DNA of 64,000 bases from Actinomadura macrotermitis (lineage in GTDB: Bacteria > Actinomycetota > Actinomycetes > Streptosporangiales > Streptosporangiaceae): positions 62,001 to 126,000 of the forward strand of contig NZ_WEGH01000005.1 of assembly GCF_009604375.1 (NCBI RefSeq). Reading direction: 5' to 3'. The position numbers and the translations under genes were made by a program. The notes beneath the pieces are model-generated. The model had not been told where the DNA came from. It did no database searches and saw nothing but the letters and a program-made list of their open reading frames with translations. Shown in pieces: positions 1 to 10,756 of this stretch; position 1 is the stretch's first letter, and each line of letters starts with the position of its first letter.

Positions 1-1454
1 GCGCCGTCCGCGACGGGGGCGGCGGTGAACGCGGCGGGCAGGTGCCACAGCTGCTCGGCGGTGCGCGGCTCGGTGGAGCGGGCGCCGTCGAGCACGACCA
101 TGGCGTCGGGGCCCGACGCGACCAGCACCGACCGGGTCCGGGTCGTGCCGGTGTAGGCGGTGTCGGTGAAGGAGAAGGTGTCGGCGCCGGGGGCGAAGCG
201 GTGCGCCGTCAGGGCGGTCGCGGCGTCGGGCCGTAACTGCGCGCCGCGTACCACCAGCGTGTTGTGGGAGTCGGGGGAGCGCAGCAGCTTCCGCCAGGAC
301 GGGTCGCTGTAGCCGGCGTGGCCGCCCGGGACGATGAGGTCGCGGCCCGCGGCGAAGAACGTCAGCGCCATGTGGTCGTCCTGGCCGTGCGCGAACCGGC
401 CGGGCCCGAACCGGGCGGTGTAGGCCATCGCGTTCCGCTTCCAGCCGGAGCGGCCCATCACGTACCCGGCCTGGTAGACGCGGGCGCGGGCCTTCGGCGG
501 GGTGCCGCGGCGCCCGCCGGAGGCCACGTGCTCGATCGGCCCCCGCCCGCGCCTGGAGATCTCGGACGCCCGGCCCGCGTAGGACTCGCCGATCTGCAGC
601 AGGTCCCCGGCCGGGGTGAGCTGGAAGGCGATGAACTCGTCCAGCAGCCCGAGGCGCCGGTCCATCTCGGCCGGCACGGGGCGGCCGCAGGCCCGCATGG
701 TCTTCAGCGCCAGGCGCCACCGGCCCCGGTTGTAGACCGCGTAGTGGGCGGACTGCTCGTTGCCGGCGCCCTCGGCGTCGATCGCGGGCCGCGCCCCGCC
801 CGGCGGGTCCAGCATCGCCTCCACCAGCCGCCGGTGGCCGATGTCCGCCAGGTCGGGCCGGCCGATCGCGCAGCCGGCCGCCAGCAGGATCATGGACTCG
901 TCGGTGCCGTGGTTCCAGGGGCCGGAGTAGTGCCGGGGGTCGGCCAGCCAGGACGCGTGCCGCGCGATCGCCTCGTCCAGCCAGCGCGCCCGGTAGCGGG
1001 CGCGCAGGCAGGTCATGGTGATCAGCCGGAACTTGGTGCCCTCCTCGACCGCCTCCCGCCGGTCGGCGCTCAGCCGGCCGGGGGAGGCGTTGTCGTGCAG
1101 CCAGTCGCGGACGATCGCGGCGGCCCGCTCCAGCGACGGCCCGTCGCCCGCGCCGATCAGGCCGCCGAGCCATTCCAGCGAGTGCAGCCACAACTGCCAC
1201 GTCCGGTTGCGGTAGGGGTCCAGGCCCCAGTCCACGTCGGTGCCCGAGGCCACTTTCACCGGTGCGGTGCCGGGGGCGCGGAACAGGCCCGCGGCGACCT
1301 GGGCGGGCGGGTTGACGGTGCCGTCCAGGCCGTTGTAGCCGAGGCACGGCATTCCGGCGACGGGAGGGGCGGCCGGCGGCGCGATGCCCGCCGCGGGACC
1401 GCCGCAGGCGGCCGCGCCCAGCATCAGGAGGACAGGCCAGAGTCGTGGCTTCAC
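1..1454 (-). CDS. Heparinase II/III family lipoprotein (C-terminus cut by window edge)
   Basis: About 484 residues are visible and the reading frame runs off the left edge, so the C-terminus is missing. A GTG start is followed by a basic, hydrophobic N-terminus ending in LGAAAC, a weak lipobox, so a surface-anchored lipoprotein is likely. The visible part contains the family's NExxxHY segment and a later HGxDDH segment with the following GG(H) beta-strand region, as in heparinase II/III polysaccharide lyases that cleave uronic-acid-containing polysaccharides by beta-elimination. Substrate cannot be told from sequence. It is divergent from gap and shares an intergenic region carrying two DasR-like operator sites, consistent with use of amino-sugar polymers. 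Family assignment is firm, substrate is not. Confidence 0.8.
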   Translation of the reverse strand, partial: MKPRLWPVLLMLGAAACGGPAAGIAPPAAPPVAGMPCLGYNGLDGTVNPPAQVAAGLFRAPGTAPVKVASGTDVDWGLDPYRNRTWQLWLHSLEWLGGLIGAGDGPSLERAAAIVRDWLHDNASPGRLSADRREAVEEGTKFRLITMTCLRARYRARWLDEAIARHASWLADPRHYSGPWNHGTDESMILLAAGCAIGRPDLADIGHRRLVEAMLDPPGGARPAIDAEGAGNEQSAHYAVYNRGRWRLALKTMRACGRPVPAEMDRRLGLLDEFIAFQLTPAGDLLQIGESYAGRASEISRRGRGPIEHVASGGRRGTPPKARARVYQAGYVMGRSGWKRNAMAYTARFGPGRFAHGQDDHMALTFFAAGRDLIVPGGHAGYSDPSWRKLLRSPDSHNTLVVRGAQLRPDAATALTAHRFAPGADTFSFTDTAYTGTTRTRSVLVASGPDAMVVLDGARSTEPRTAEQLWHLPAAFTAAPVADG

Positions 1455-1806
1455 AGGGCGGAGACACCGAGGACCGGTCCCGGGTTGACCCCCGAACGGT
1501 GATCATCACGACATTTCCTGCGGTTCATCGCCGCGATGCCTCAGCGCCCCGGAACCGCCCCAAAGCCTTCACCGTGCGGTTCGGCGACCGGCTGCGGCGG
1601 CCGGCTCAGGGGCTGCGCGCCATTGGTATAGACAAGGTGGTCTAGACCCTGCCGCCGCAGGCCGGATCCCCCGGACGGGTGAGGGCGGCTCACCCCCTGA
1701 TTTCCCACGCCACCGGTGTCGGAGGGCGGGGCGGGCATTGGATAGGCTCGGTGGCAGGGGGCGACCCCTGGACCAGTGCGAGACGACGTAAGAGGAGAGC
1801 CGTTCC
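1455..1806. other. Intergenic region between heparinase-like gene and gap
   Basis: This 352-base gap between divergent genes holds no convincing open reading frame. It contains the tandem TGGTCTAGACC-type operators (separate entry) roughly in the middle and, just before gap, the purine-rich ribosome binding site AAGAGGAGAG. I cannot place individual -35/-10 elements with confidence. Confidence 0.6.
1624..1649. promoter_or_regulatory. Two tandem DasR-like (dre) operators
   Basis: TGGTATAGACAA (1624-1635) and TGGTCTAGACCC (1638-1649) match the 12-base dre core TGGTCTAGACCA of the GntR/HutC-family regulator DasR at 10/12 and 11/12 positions. They lie 14 bases apart as direct repeats, an arrangement known from Streptomyces chitinase promoters. 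The sites are about 170 bases upstream of the heparinase-like gene and 158 upstream of gap, so either or both could be controlled. DasR responds to glucosamine/N-acetylglucosamine phosphates. The match is seen directly; the regulator and the direction of control are inferred. Confidence 0.6.
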
Positions 1807-2814
<1,008 letters not shown>

Positions 2815-2886
2815 TCCACCCCGTCCGCCGTGGCCCGAGACCCTCGGACCACGGCGGGCGCGTATCCGGAAGGACATCGCGTTTCG

Positions 2887-4074
2887 ATGCGCACCATCGA
2901 CGATCTCGACGTCGCCGGCCGGCGGGTGCTGGTCCGCGCGGACCTGAACGTCCCGCTGCAGGACGGCACGATCACCGACGACGGCCGGATCCGGGCCAGC
3001 CTGCCGACGATCACGAAGCTGGCCGCCGCCGGCGCCAAGGTCATCGTCTGCGCCCACCTCGGCCGCCCCAAGGGTGAGGTGAAGCCCGAGTTCTCCCTCG
3101 CGCCCGTCGCCGCCCGCCTCGGCGAGCTGCTCGGCACCGACGTCGCCTTCGCCGGCGACGTGGTCGGCGACTCGGCCCGCGCCACCGTGGACGGCCTGGC
3201 CGACGGCCGGGTCGCGCTGCTGGAGAACCTGCGCTTCGAGCCGGGCGAGACCAGCAAGGACGACGCCGAGCGCGGCGCGTTCGCCGACGAGCTGGCCGCC
3301 CTCGCCGACCTCTACGTCGGCGACGGCTTCGGCGCCGTGCACCGCAAGCACGCCAGCGTCTACGACGTGCCGAAGCGCCTCCCGCACGCGGCCGGCGGCC
3401 TCATCGCCACCGAGGTCGAGGTGCTGAGGAAGCTCACCGAGGACGTCGCGCGCCCGTACGCGGTCGTGCTCGGCGGGTCCAAGGTCTCCGACAAGCTCGG
3501 CGTGATCGACAACCTGCTCGGCAAGGCCGACCGCATCCTCATCGGCGGCGGCATGGTCTTCACCTTCCTGAAGGCGCAGGGCCACGAGGTCGGCAAGAGC
3601 CTGCTCGAAGAGGACCAGCTGGACACCGTCCGCGAGTACCTGGCGCGGGCCGAGCAGAACGGCGTGGAGTTCGTGCTGCCGGCCGACATCGTCGCCGCCA
3701 CCGCGTTCGCCGCCGACGCCGACCACGAGGTGGTCGCCGCCGACGCCATCCCGGCCGACCGGCTCGGCCTGGACATCGGCCCCGAGTCGGGCAAGCTGTT
3801 CGCCTCCCGCCTCGCCGACGCCGAGACGGTCTTCTGGAACGGCCCGATGGGCGTGTTCGAGATGGAGCCGTACTCGCACGGCACCCGCGCCGTCGCGCAG
3901 GGCCTGATCGACTCGGGCGCGTTCACCGTCGTCGGCGGCGGCGACTCGGCCGCGGCCGTGCGGCAGCTCGGCTTCGACGAGGGCGCGTTCTCCCACATCT
4001 CCACCGGCGGCGGTGCCAGCCTGGAGTACCTCGAAGGCAAGACGCTGCCCGGCCTGCAGGCTCTGGAGGACTGA
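2887..4074 (+). CDS. pgk: Phosphoglycerate kinase
   Basis: 395 residues with the chosen ATG; an upstream in-frame start at 2830 would add 19 residues not found in the family, while this ATG begins directly with the conserved MRTIDDLDVAGRRVLVRADLNVPL-type N-terminus and has AAGGA upstream. It transfers phosphate from 1,3-bisphosphoglycerate to ADP. The substrate-binding RADLNVP, HLGRPKG and LENLRF segments and the C-terminal nucleotide-binding GGGDSAAA loop are all intact. Second gene of the glycolytic operon; only three bases separate it from tpiA, implying translational coupling. Confidence 0.96.
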   Translation: MRTIDDLDVAGRRVLVRADLNVPLQDGTITDDGRIRASLPTITKLAAAGAKVIVCAHLGRPKGEVKPEFSLAPVAARLGELLGTDVAFAGDVVGDSARATVDGLADGRVALLENLRFEPGETSKDDAERGAFADELAALADLYVGDGFGAVHRKHASVYDVPKRLPHAAGGLIATEVEVLRKLTEDVARPYAVVLGGSKVSDKLGVIDNLLGKADRILIGGGMVFTFLKAQGHEVGKSLLEEDQLDTVREYLARAEQNGVEFVLPADIVAATAFAADADHEVVAADAIPADRLGLDIGPESGKLFASRLADAETVFWNGPMGVFEMEPYSHGTRAVAQGLIDSGAFTVVGGGDSAAAVRQLGFDEGAFSHISTGGGASLEYLEGKTLPGLQALED

Positions 4075-4077
4075 CAC

Positions 4078-4872
4078 ATGGCCCCCACCACCCCTTCCCG
4101 TAAGCCGCTCATGGCGGGCAACTGGAAGATGAACAACAACCACCTCGAGGCGATCGCGCTCGTGCAGAAGCTGGCGTTCGCGCTCAAGGAGGCCGACTAC
4201 GACGCGGTGGACGTGGCGGTGCTGCCGCCGTTCACCGCGATCCGCTCGGTGCAGACCCTGATCGACGCCGACCGGCTGGCGATCGCCTACGGCGCGCAGG
4301 ACGTCTCCCAGCACGCCTCGGGCGCCTACACCGGCGAGATCTCCGCGGCGATGCTGGCCAAGCTCGGCTGCTCGTACGTGACCGTCGGCCACTCCGAGCG
4401 CCGCGAGTACCACAACGAGACCGACGCGGTCGTCAACGCCAAGGCGCGGGCCGCGCTCGGCGCCGAGATCACCCCGATCGTGTGCGTCGGCGAGGGCCTG
4501 GACGTGCGCAAGGCCGGCGAGCAGGTCGGGCACGTGCTGGCCCAGCTCGACGGCGCGCTGGAGAAGATCACCGCCGAGCAGGTGCGCGGCCTGGTGATCG
4601 CCTACGAGCCGGTTTGGGCGATCGGCACCGGCGAGGTCGCCACGCCGGCCGACGCGCAGGAGGTCTGCGCCGCGATCCGCACCCGGATCGCGGAACTGTA
4701 CGACGGCGGGGTGGCCGATCAGGTCCGCATTCTGTACGGTGGCTCGGTCAAGGGCGGCAACGTCGCGGGGATCATGGCGCAGTCCGACGTGGACGGCGCC
4801 CTGGTCGGCGGGGCCAGCCTGGACCCGGCCGATTTCGTGCGGATCTGCCGGTACCGCGACCAGCCCGCCTGA
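4078..4872 (+). CDS. tpiA: Triosephosphate isomerase
   Basis: 264 residues, normal for bacterial TIM-barrel triosephosphate isomerase, which interconverts dihydroxyacetone phosphate and glyceraldehyde 3-phosphate. All catalytic residues are visible: Lys17 in GNWKMN, His105 in GHSERR and Glu177 in YEPVWAIGTG; the C-terminal phosphate-binding GGSVKGGN loop is present. It follows pgk after three bases. A weak CGGGT/ACCCG hairpin and a stronger palindrome lie between it and secG. Confidence 0.96.
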   Translation: MAPTTPSRKPLMAGNWKMNNNHLEAIALVQKLAFALKEADYDAVDVAVLPPFTAIRSVQTLIDADRLAIAYGAQDVSQHASGAYTGEISAAMLAKLGCSYVTVGHSERREYHNETDAVVNAKARAALGAEITPIVCVGEGLDVRKAGEQVGHVLAQLDGALEKITAEQVRGLVIAYEPVWAIGTGEVATPADAQEVCAAIRTRIAELYDGGVADQVRILYGGSVKGGNVAGIMAQSDVDGALVGGASLDPADFVRICRYRDQPA

Positions 4873-4995
4873 TCAATTCTGATTAATTCGGGCGTGTCAC
4901 GGGGGTTCTTGCCGAACCAGGGAGTTCTTCGTCGTACCCTTCGTACCTGACGGGTAAACCACCCGGCGCGATCCTCCGTCCTTGCTAGAGACGTA

Positions 4996-5011
4996 CCCCG
5001 CTGCAGCGGGG
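4996..5011 (+). terminator. Perfect 16-base palindrome between tpiA and secG
   Basis: CCCCGCTGCAGCGGGG is a perfect palindrome 124 bases after tpiA and 25 bases before the secG start. As RNA it could form a GC hairpin, acting as a partial terminator or attenuator that uncouples secG from the glycolytic genes. There is no U-run, so termination is only a possibility. Confidence 0.35.
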
Positions 5012-5036
5012 GTGGCCAGAAAAGGCGCTGAACACT

Positions 5037-5288
5037 GTGAATGTGTGGATCATCACCACGTCCGTCGTGCTCATCATCTGCAGCCTGCTGATGGTGGTCC
5101 TCGTGCTGATGCACAAGGGCAAGGGCGGCGGCCTCTCCGACATGTTCGGCGGCGGTATCTCGTCGTCGCTCGGCGGGTCCTCGGTGGTCGAGCGCAACCT
5201 CGACCGGCTGACGGTCGGCGTCGGCGTGATCTGGTTCGCCTCGATCATCGTGCTCGGGCTGCTGTTCAAGAGCAAGGGCGTCGGCTGA
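5037..5288 (+). CDS. secG: Protein translocase subunit SecG
   Basis: 83 residues with two membrane-spanning segments (about residues 4-24 and 56-76) joined by a glycine-rich cytoplasmic loop containing GKGGGLSDMFGGG, the family signature. SecG is a small accessory subunit of the SecYEG channel in the cytoplasmic membrane. GTG start with AGAAAAGG 12 bases upstream. The position directly after tpiA is the usual one in actinomycetes and other high-GC bacteria. Confidence 0.93.
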   Translation: MNVWIITTSVVLIICSLLMVVLVLMHKGKGGGLSDMFGGGISSSLGGSSVVERNLDRLTVGVGVIWFASIIVLGLLFKSKGVG

Positions 5289-5322
5289 GCCAGGCCGCGT
5301 GGATACGTACGATCGCCGCGCC

Positions 5323-5353
5323 GCCGTCCGTGCCCCGTCGGGGCGCGGACGGC
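5323..5353 (+). terminator. Hairpin after secG
   Basis: GCCGTCCG (5323-5330) and CGGACGGC (5346-5353) are exact reverse complements, with an inner CCCC/GGGG pairing in the loop, giving a stable stem 34 bases after secG. No T-run follows. It probably marks the end of the secG transcript before rbpA. Confidence 0.55.
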
Positions 5354-5380
5354 CGCGGCATACTGAGCGAGGAGTAGTCC

Positions 5381-5755
5381 GTGGGTAGTGGCAACGCGAT
5401 TCGGGGTAGCCGTGTCGGGGCCGGCCCGATGGGAGAGGCCGAGCGCGGGGACGCGGCGCCCCGTGTGTGGGTGACCTTCTACTGCGCCAACCGGCACGAG
5501 ACCCGTCCGAGCTTCGCGACCGACGTCGCGGTGCCGGACACCTGGGACTGCCCGCGCTGCGGGTTCCCGGCCGGTCAGGACAAGGACAACCCCCCGGCCC
5601 CGCCGAAGACCGAGCCCTACAAGACGCACCTGGCGTACGTCAAGGAGCGGCGCAGCGACGAGGACGGCGAGGCCATCCTCGAGGAGGCGCTCGCCAAGCT
5701 GCGCGAGAAGCGCGCGCTGGTGAAGAAGGCGATGGAGGCCGCCGCCCGCGGCTGA
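5381..5755 (+). CDS. rbpA: RNA polymerase-binding protein RbpA
   Basis: 124 residues. RbpA binds the principal sigma factor and RNA polymerase and stimulates open-complex formation; it is restricted to actinobacteria. The central domain carries Cys35, His39, Cys57 and Cys60, matching the zinc-binding set of the Streptomyces protein, and the C-terminal helix with LAYVKERRS is the sigma-interaction region. GTG start with GAGGAG upstream. In Streptomyces the gene is induced by SigR under thiol stress; I looked for a GGAAT-N18-GTT SigR promoter here and did not find one. Confidence 0.95.
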   Translation: MGSGNAIRGSRVGAGPMGEAERGDAAPRVWVTFYCANRHETRPSFATDVAVPDTWDCPRCGFPAGQDKDNPPAPPKTEPYKTHLAYVKERRSDEDGEAILEEALAKLREKRALVKKAMEAAARG

Positions 5756-5785
5756 CGGCCGCGCCGGTCCTGAGCCGGACGTGGA

Positions 5786-5817
5786 AAGGCCCCGATCCCG
5801 CCCGGGATCGGGGCCTT
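5786..5817. terminator. Strong bidirectional terminator hairpin between rbpA and acyltransferase gene
   Basis: AAGGCCCCGATCCC (5786-5799) and GGGATCGGGGCCTT (5804-5817) form a perfect 14-base stem with a four-base loop. Located between convergent genes, with short A and T ends on both sides, it can serve transcripts from either direction. Confidence 0.85.
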
Positions 5818-5834
5818 CGGCGTTCCGGCCTGCG

Positions 5835-7133
5835 TCAGCCGAGCCGTCTGGCGACCTTGCGGCCGAGCTCCTGCATGGGCTTCTCCACCAGCCGGTAGGT
5901 CAGCTGGCTCGCGGCGAGCAGCAGCCCGAGGAACACCACGATGACGAGCGGCTGCTGGTGCACGGGCTTGCCGAACACGTGCGTCATCGCCTCCAGCAGC
6001 ACCGGGTGCAGGATGTACACCGAGTAGCTGACGACGCCGAGCCACACCAGCCAGCCCGGCATCCGCCGGTCGCGCAGCAGCATGCCGCCCGCGAACACCA
6101 GCGCCGCCAGGACCACCGCGCTCGCCCAGGCCCGCTTCACCCCCCAGTCGGTCATCCCCGCGCCCCAGGCGGCCTTCTCGTAGAGGCCGAGCGCCACCGC
6201 GGACACCAGCACGGCGGCGGCGGTGAGCAGCGCGGTGCGCCACCGGATCTGGCCGCGCTCGGCCCGGTAGATCGCGGTGCCGGTGAACATCACCGCCAAG
6301 ATGATCAGGCCCTCCCAGGTGGCGGCCCGGCTGTCGAGGGTGGCCAGGGTGAACGCCAGCGCCGCGCCGAGCAGCGCGCCGGCGCGCATGAGCGCCGGGC
6401 GGCGCGCGCAGGCCAGCGTGATCGCGGCGGCCATGGTCACGAACGCGACGACCACCAGCGGGGTCACCCCGGTGGCCTCGGCGAGCATCCTGGTCCGGGC
6501 GAGCCCGACCACCGCGATCGCCAGGGCCGTCAGGGTGAGCGCCGCCGAGGCCGAGCGGCGGTGCAGGCCGACCGAGAACAACCCGACGACCAGCAGGTAG
6601 AACGCCATCTCGTAGGACAGCGTCCACAGCACGTAGACCGCGTTCGGCACCGACAGCAGGTCCTGCATCATCGTCAGGTGCGCGAGCACGGCGGCCACCG
6701 GCCCGGTGCCCGCCAGGTGCGGGCCGAGCGGCCGCACCCCGGACACCGACAGCAGCACCATCGCGGTGAGCGCGACGAGCAGCAGCGGGTAGATCCGGAA
6801 CACCCGGCTGACCCAGAACCGCCGCACGTCGCCGGTGCGCTCCAGCGAGGCCGGGACGATGTACCCGCTGACCAGGAAGAACACCAGGATGCCGAAGGCG
6901 CCCGGGTCGAACCACTCGGTCATCGCCTCGCGGGCGGGGTAGGTGTACTCGCCCATCGCGTGGTGCACCGCGACGACCAGCGCCGCCAGCCCGCGCAGCG
7001 CGTCCAGCCAGCCGAGCCGCCCGGTGCCGGACCGGCTCGCGGGAGGGTCGCGGGGAGGGGGCGCCTGCGGCGCCGCCTCGGGGGGCGGGAGGACGGTGAC
7101 GGGTGCCGCTGTCGAGGAGAGTGCAGAGTCCAT
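5835..7133 (-). CDS. Acyltransferase 3 family membrane protein (OafA/YrhL type)
   Basis: 432 residues. After a proline-rich cytoplasmic N-terminus (about 35 residues) come the family's LDALRGLAALVVAVHHA opening, with the conserved Arg and His of the first membrane helix, and about ten hydrophobic helices. Such proteins transfer acetyl or other acyl groups from the cytoplasm onto cell-surface sugars or antibiotics. I chose ATG 7133 rather than the TTG two codons upstream. Neither has a good ribosome binding site; a TACGGT -10-like element just upstream suggests an almost leaderless mRNA. Single gene, substrate unknown. Confidence 0.85.
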   Translation of the reverse strand: MDSALSSTAAPVTVLPPPEAAPQAPPPRDPPASRSGTGRLGWLDALRGLAALVVAVHHAMGEYTYPAREAMTEWFDPGAFGILVFFLVSGYIVPASLERTGDVRRFWVSRVFRIYPLLLVALTAMVLLSVSGVRPLGPHLAGTGPVAAVLAHLTMMQDLLSVPNAVYVLWTLSYEMAFYLLVVGLFSVGLHRRSASAALTLTALAIAVVGLARTRMLAEATGVTPLVVVAFVTMAAAITLACARRPALMRAGALLGAALAFTLATLDSRAATWEGLIILAVMFTGTAIYRAERGQIRWRTALLTAAAVLVSAVALGLYEKAAWGAGMTDWGVKRAWASAVVLAALVFAGGMLLRDRRMPGWLVWLGVVSYSVYILHPVLLEAMTHVFGKPVHQQPLVIVVFLGLLLAASQLTYRLVEKPMQELGRKVARRLG

Positions 7134-7330
7134 TTCCAACTGACCGTAGCGGGTCGGGTGAGTGGCCGGGCCGGGTGACGGACCGGTTCCGGCGGCTCAC
7201 GAGTCTAGGGGAGCGCTTCGAAAGATCATGGCGTCTCGGGGGCGGGCACGCCAGGGGACCGGCGGCCTTTCCACCCCGCGACCGGATGATCTGCGGCCCG
7301 GCCGCCGCCTCGCGCCGGGCCCGGCCCGCT

Positions 7331-7416
7331 ATGCTTGCCCGCAAGCGACTGGCGCAGTCAAGGTGGGCTCGACCACCGGGGAGCGAAGCACGTCCGCTAC
7401 ACCGCGCGCCTGGGTG
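7331..7416 (+). ncRNA. ZTP/ZMP riboswitch (pfl motif) controlling glyA
   Basis: The conserved cores of the pfl RNA are present in order: GACTGGCG (7347-7354), a P2 stem GGTGG/CCACC (7362-7366 with 7373-7377), CCGGGGAGCG (7376-7385) and the 3' signature CGCCTGGG (7407-7414). This class binds the folate-stress signal ZMP/ZTP and turns on one-carbon and purine genes; glyA is a classic target in actinobacteria. P1 pairing is less clear: TGCTT (7332-7336) can pair with AAGCA (7386-7390). A potential terminator-like hairpin follows at once. Confidence 0.85.
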
Positions 7417-7445
7417 TACGGGCCCCTCAGCCGGGGGTTCCCGTA
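7417..7445 (+). promoter_or_regulatory. Expression-platform hairpin of the glyA riboswitch
   Basis: TACGGG (7417-7422) pairs exactly with CCCGTA (7440-7445), enclosing an inner CCCC/GGGG stem. It begins two or three bases after the CGCCTGGG core, so ligand binding could compete with it. The glyA ribosome binding site GGAGG lies 25 bases further on, outside the hairpin, so transcription termination is a more likely mechanism than RBS masking. No U-run is present. Confidence 0.55.
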
Positions 7446-7479
7446 CCGAGCCCCCGGCGTGACCGGCGCGGAGGCCGTC

Positions 7480-8754
<1,275 letters not shown>

Positions 8755-8761
8755 CGGGCCG

Positions 8762-9547
8762 CTAGGCGGTGCGGCGCAGCACGGTGATCATCCGCCAGGC
8801 GGCGGGGTCGGTGAGGGCGACCGGGCCGAAGTCGCCGTACTGCGCCGCCGCCTCCAGCCCGCCCGCCAGCCGGATCGCGGCGGCCAGCTCGGTCGCGGTC
8901 CAGAACCGGTAGGGGACGACGTCCTCGATCACCCGGGTGCCGGCGGCCTCGGTGATGGCCACCGTCACGTGGTCGTCGGCGATCTGGGTGACCGGGTCGA
9001 GCCGGTCGTCCGGGCCGCCCCACTGCACGGCGGCGTGCACGCCGGGCCGATCGACCGTCCACGCGGTGGTGACGCTCGGGTCGTCGCCGAGCCGGTCGCG
9101 CGGGTGCGACATCTCCAGCACGTACAGGCCGTCCTCGGCCAGGTGCTCGGCGACCCGCCGCAGGTGCGCGGTGAAGGCGTCCAGCGTCATCAGGTGCGAG
9201 GTCGAGTCGAGCATGGTGACGACCAGGTCGAAGCGGCGGCCGAGGGCGAAGGCGGTCATGTCCTCCTGGACGACCTCGAGCCGCACCCCGGCCGCCCGCG
9301 CCTCCCGGTCGGCGTAGGCGCACATCGCCGGGTGCAGGTCCAGCGCGGTGGCGGTGAGGCCGCGCCGGGCGAACTCGCGGGCGTGCTCGGCGGGGCCCGC
9401 CGCCAGCTCCAGCACGGTGCGGACGGGCCCGGCGGACGCGGGCCGGTGCTCGGCGCACCAGCCGAGCACCGCGTCCACCTCGGGGGCGACGTCACGGAAC
9501 GAGCAGGTGAGCGCGTAGGCCCAGGGGTCGTCATAGATGCCGGTCAC
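8762..9547 (-). CDS. Class I SAM-dependent methyltransferase
   Basis: 261 residues with a Rossmann methyltransferase core: motif I ELAAGPAEHARE (about residues 46-58), an acidic residue after beta2 (ALDLHPAM) and motif IV DLVVTMLDSTSHL. A 25-residue N-terminus starting YDDPWAYALTCS resembles small-molecule methyltransferases. The GTG start overlaps the stop of the upstream ACT-GNAT gene by four bases (GTGA), so the two are translationally coupled. Substrate unknown. It converges on glyA with seven bases between stops. Confidence 0.75.
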   Translation of the reverse strand: MTGIYDDPWAYALTCSFRDVAPEVDAVLGWCAEHRPASAGPVRTVLELAAGPAEHAREFARRGLTATALDLHPAMCAYADREARAAGVRLEVVQEDMTAFALGRRFDLVVTMLDSTSHLMTLDAFTAHLRRVAEHLAEDGLYVLEMSHPRDRLGDDPSVTTAWTVDRPGVHAAVQWGGPDDRLDPVTQIADDHVTVAITEAAGTRVIEDVVPYRFWTATELAAAIRLAGGLEAAAQYGDFGPVALTDPAAWRMITVLRRTA

Positions 9548-10611
9548 CGCGCCATTTTGCCAGCCGCCCCCGCTCCGGTGTCCGCCGCGGTGCGCCCGTC
9601 CAGGCGGAGCCGCACCTCCACGATGCCCGGCTCCTCGGTGCGGCGGGTACGGCCGCCGAGGGAGGTCAGCAGCCGCCGGACGCGGGCGTTCTCGCTGAGC
9701 GCGGTCGCGCGCATCTCGACCAGCCCGCGCTCGCGGCCGAGCACCAGCAGCAGGGCGGCCAGGGCGCGGCCGAGGCCGCGGCCCTGCCAGGCGTCCTCCA
9801 CCAGGAACGCCAGCTCGGCGACGCCGGGGTCCAGCACGTGGATCAGGTGCGCCATCGCCAGCAGCGACCCGTCGGGGCCCTCGGCGACCAGCGTCAGGCC
9901 GTGCGCGGGGTCGCAGAACCGGGCGATGGCGCGCGACGTCGGGTAGGGCTTGGCGCTGAAGTAGCGCATCCGGCGGCTGTCCAGCGAGCAGCGCTCGTGC
10001 ATGGCCCGCACCGCGGCCGCGTCGCGCGGCTCGATCGGCCGGACGGTGATGTGGGTGCCGTCGCGCAGCGGGACGCGGCGCGAGGCGGGCCGCGGCTCCC
10101 CGGCGGGCAGCACGGCGCGCACCAGGGCGTCGGCGCGGGCGGCCTCGGTGGCGGTGAACGGCAGGCCGGGGCGGCGCAGCCGGACCGCGCGGCGCTGCCC
10201 GACGGGCACGGTCAGCACGTCGGCGCCGCTCTCGGGCGCGTCGCAGGCGTTGGTCCAGGCCGCGCCGCGGGCGCGCAGCAGCTCGGCCAGCACCTCCGGC
10301 AGTGTGTGCGGCTCGGCGCGCAGCCGGGCGGCCAGCACCAGGGCGCGGGTGGGCTCGTCCACCAGCTCGCGCGGGCGGGCCGGGACCGCGACGGTGCGGA
10401 CGCCGCCCGCGGCCTCCAGCGCCGCGGTCAGCTCGGCCGCGCCGGCGCCGCCGGCGGGCACGTCCACGACGAACTCGTCCACCACGCCCTCGGTGTCGAC
10501 CTGGACGGACAGGCCGAGGATGTTGGCGCCGCGCCGGGCCAGCGCGGCGGTGAGCACGGCCAGCCGGCCGGGGCTGTCCTCGATCTCGGTGCGGATGCGC
10601 AGCAGCGGCAT
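9544..10611 (-). CDS. ACT domain-GNAT acetyltransferase fusion protein
   Basis: 355 residues. Residues 1-75 form an ACT domain (RIRTEIEDSPGRLAVLTAALARRGANI-type start), usually an amino-acid sensor; residues about 180-345 form a GNAT acetyltransferase with the acetyl-CoA loop QGRGLGRAL. The middle part is a linker of unclear fold. ACT-GNAT fusions in actinobacteria include amino-acid-controlled lysine acetyltransferases, so an amino-acid-responsive protein acetyltransferase is a reasonable inference, not proven. It is the first gene of a two-gene operon with the methyltransferase. Confidence 0.75.
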   Translation of the reverse strand: MPLLRIRTEIEDSPGRLAVLTAALARRGANILGLSVQVDTEGVVDEFVVDVPAGGAGAAELTAALEAAGGVRTVAVPARPRELVDEPTRALVLAARLRAEPHTLPEVLAELLRARGAAWTNACDAPESGADVLTVPVGQRRAVRLRRPGLPFTATEAARADALVRAVLPAGEPRPASRRVPLRDGTHITVRPIEPRDAAAVRAMHERCSLDSRRMRYFSAKPYPTSRAIARFCDPAHGLTLVAEGPDGSLLAMAHLIHVLDPGVAELAFLVEDAWQGRGLGRALAALLLVLGRERGLVEMRATALSENARVRRLLTSLGGRTRRTEEPGIVEVRLRLDGRTAADTGAGAAGKMAR

Positions 10612-10756
10612 GGAACGTTCCTCCGGACGTCGGGGGTCACTTGGGACCCACCGTCCCCCGGCCCTGTTACGGAACGGCTACGTCACCATGAGGCGGGGGT
10701 TTCACATAGCGGGCAGGGGCTTGAGGCGGCGCCGCGCACCGCCTAGCGTGCGATGG

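Noticed and set aside
264..1502. 412-codon rightward frame at the left edge
   Set aside because: The opposite strand encodes a clear heparinase II/III-family protein with signal peptide.
5289..5380. SigR-type promoter before rbpA
   Set aside because: Only GGATA-like pieces are present; no GGAAT-N18-GTT pair at the right distance.
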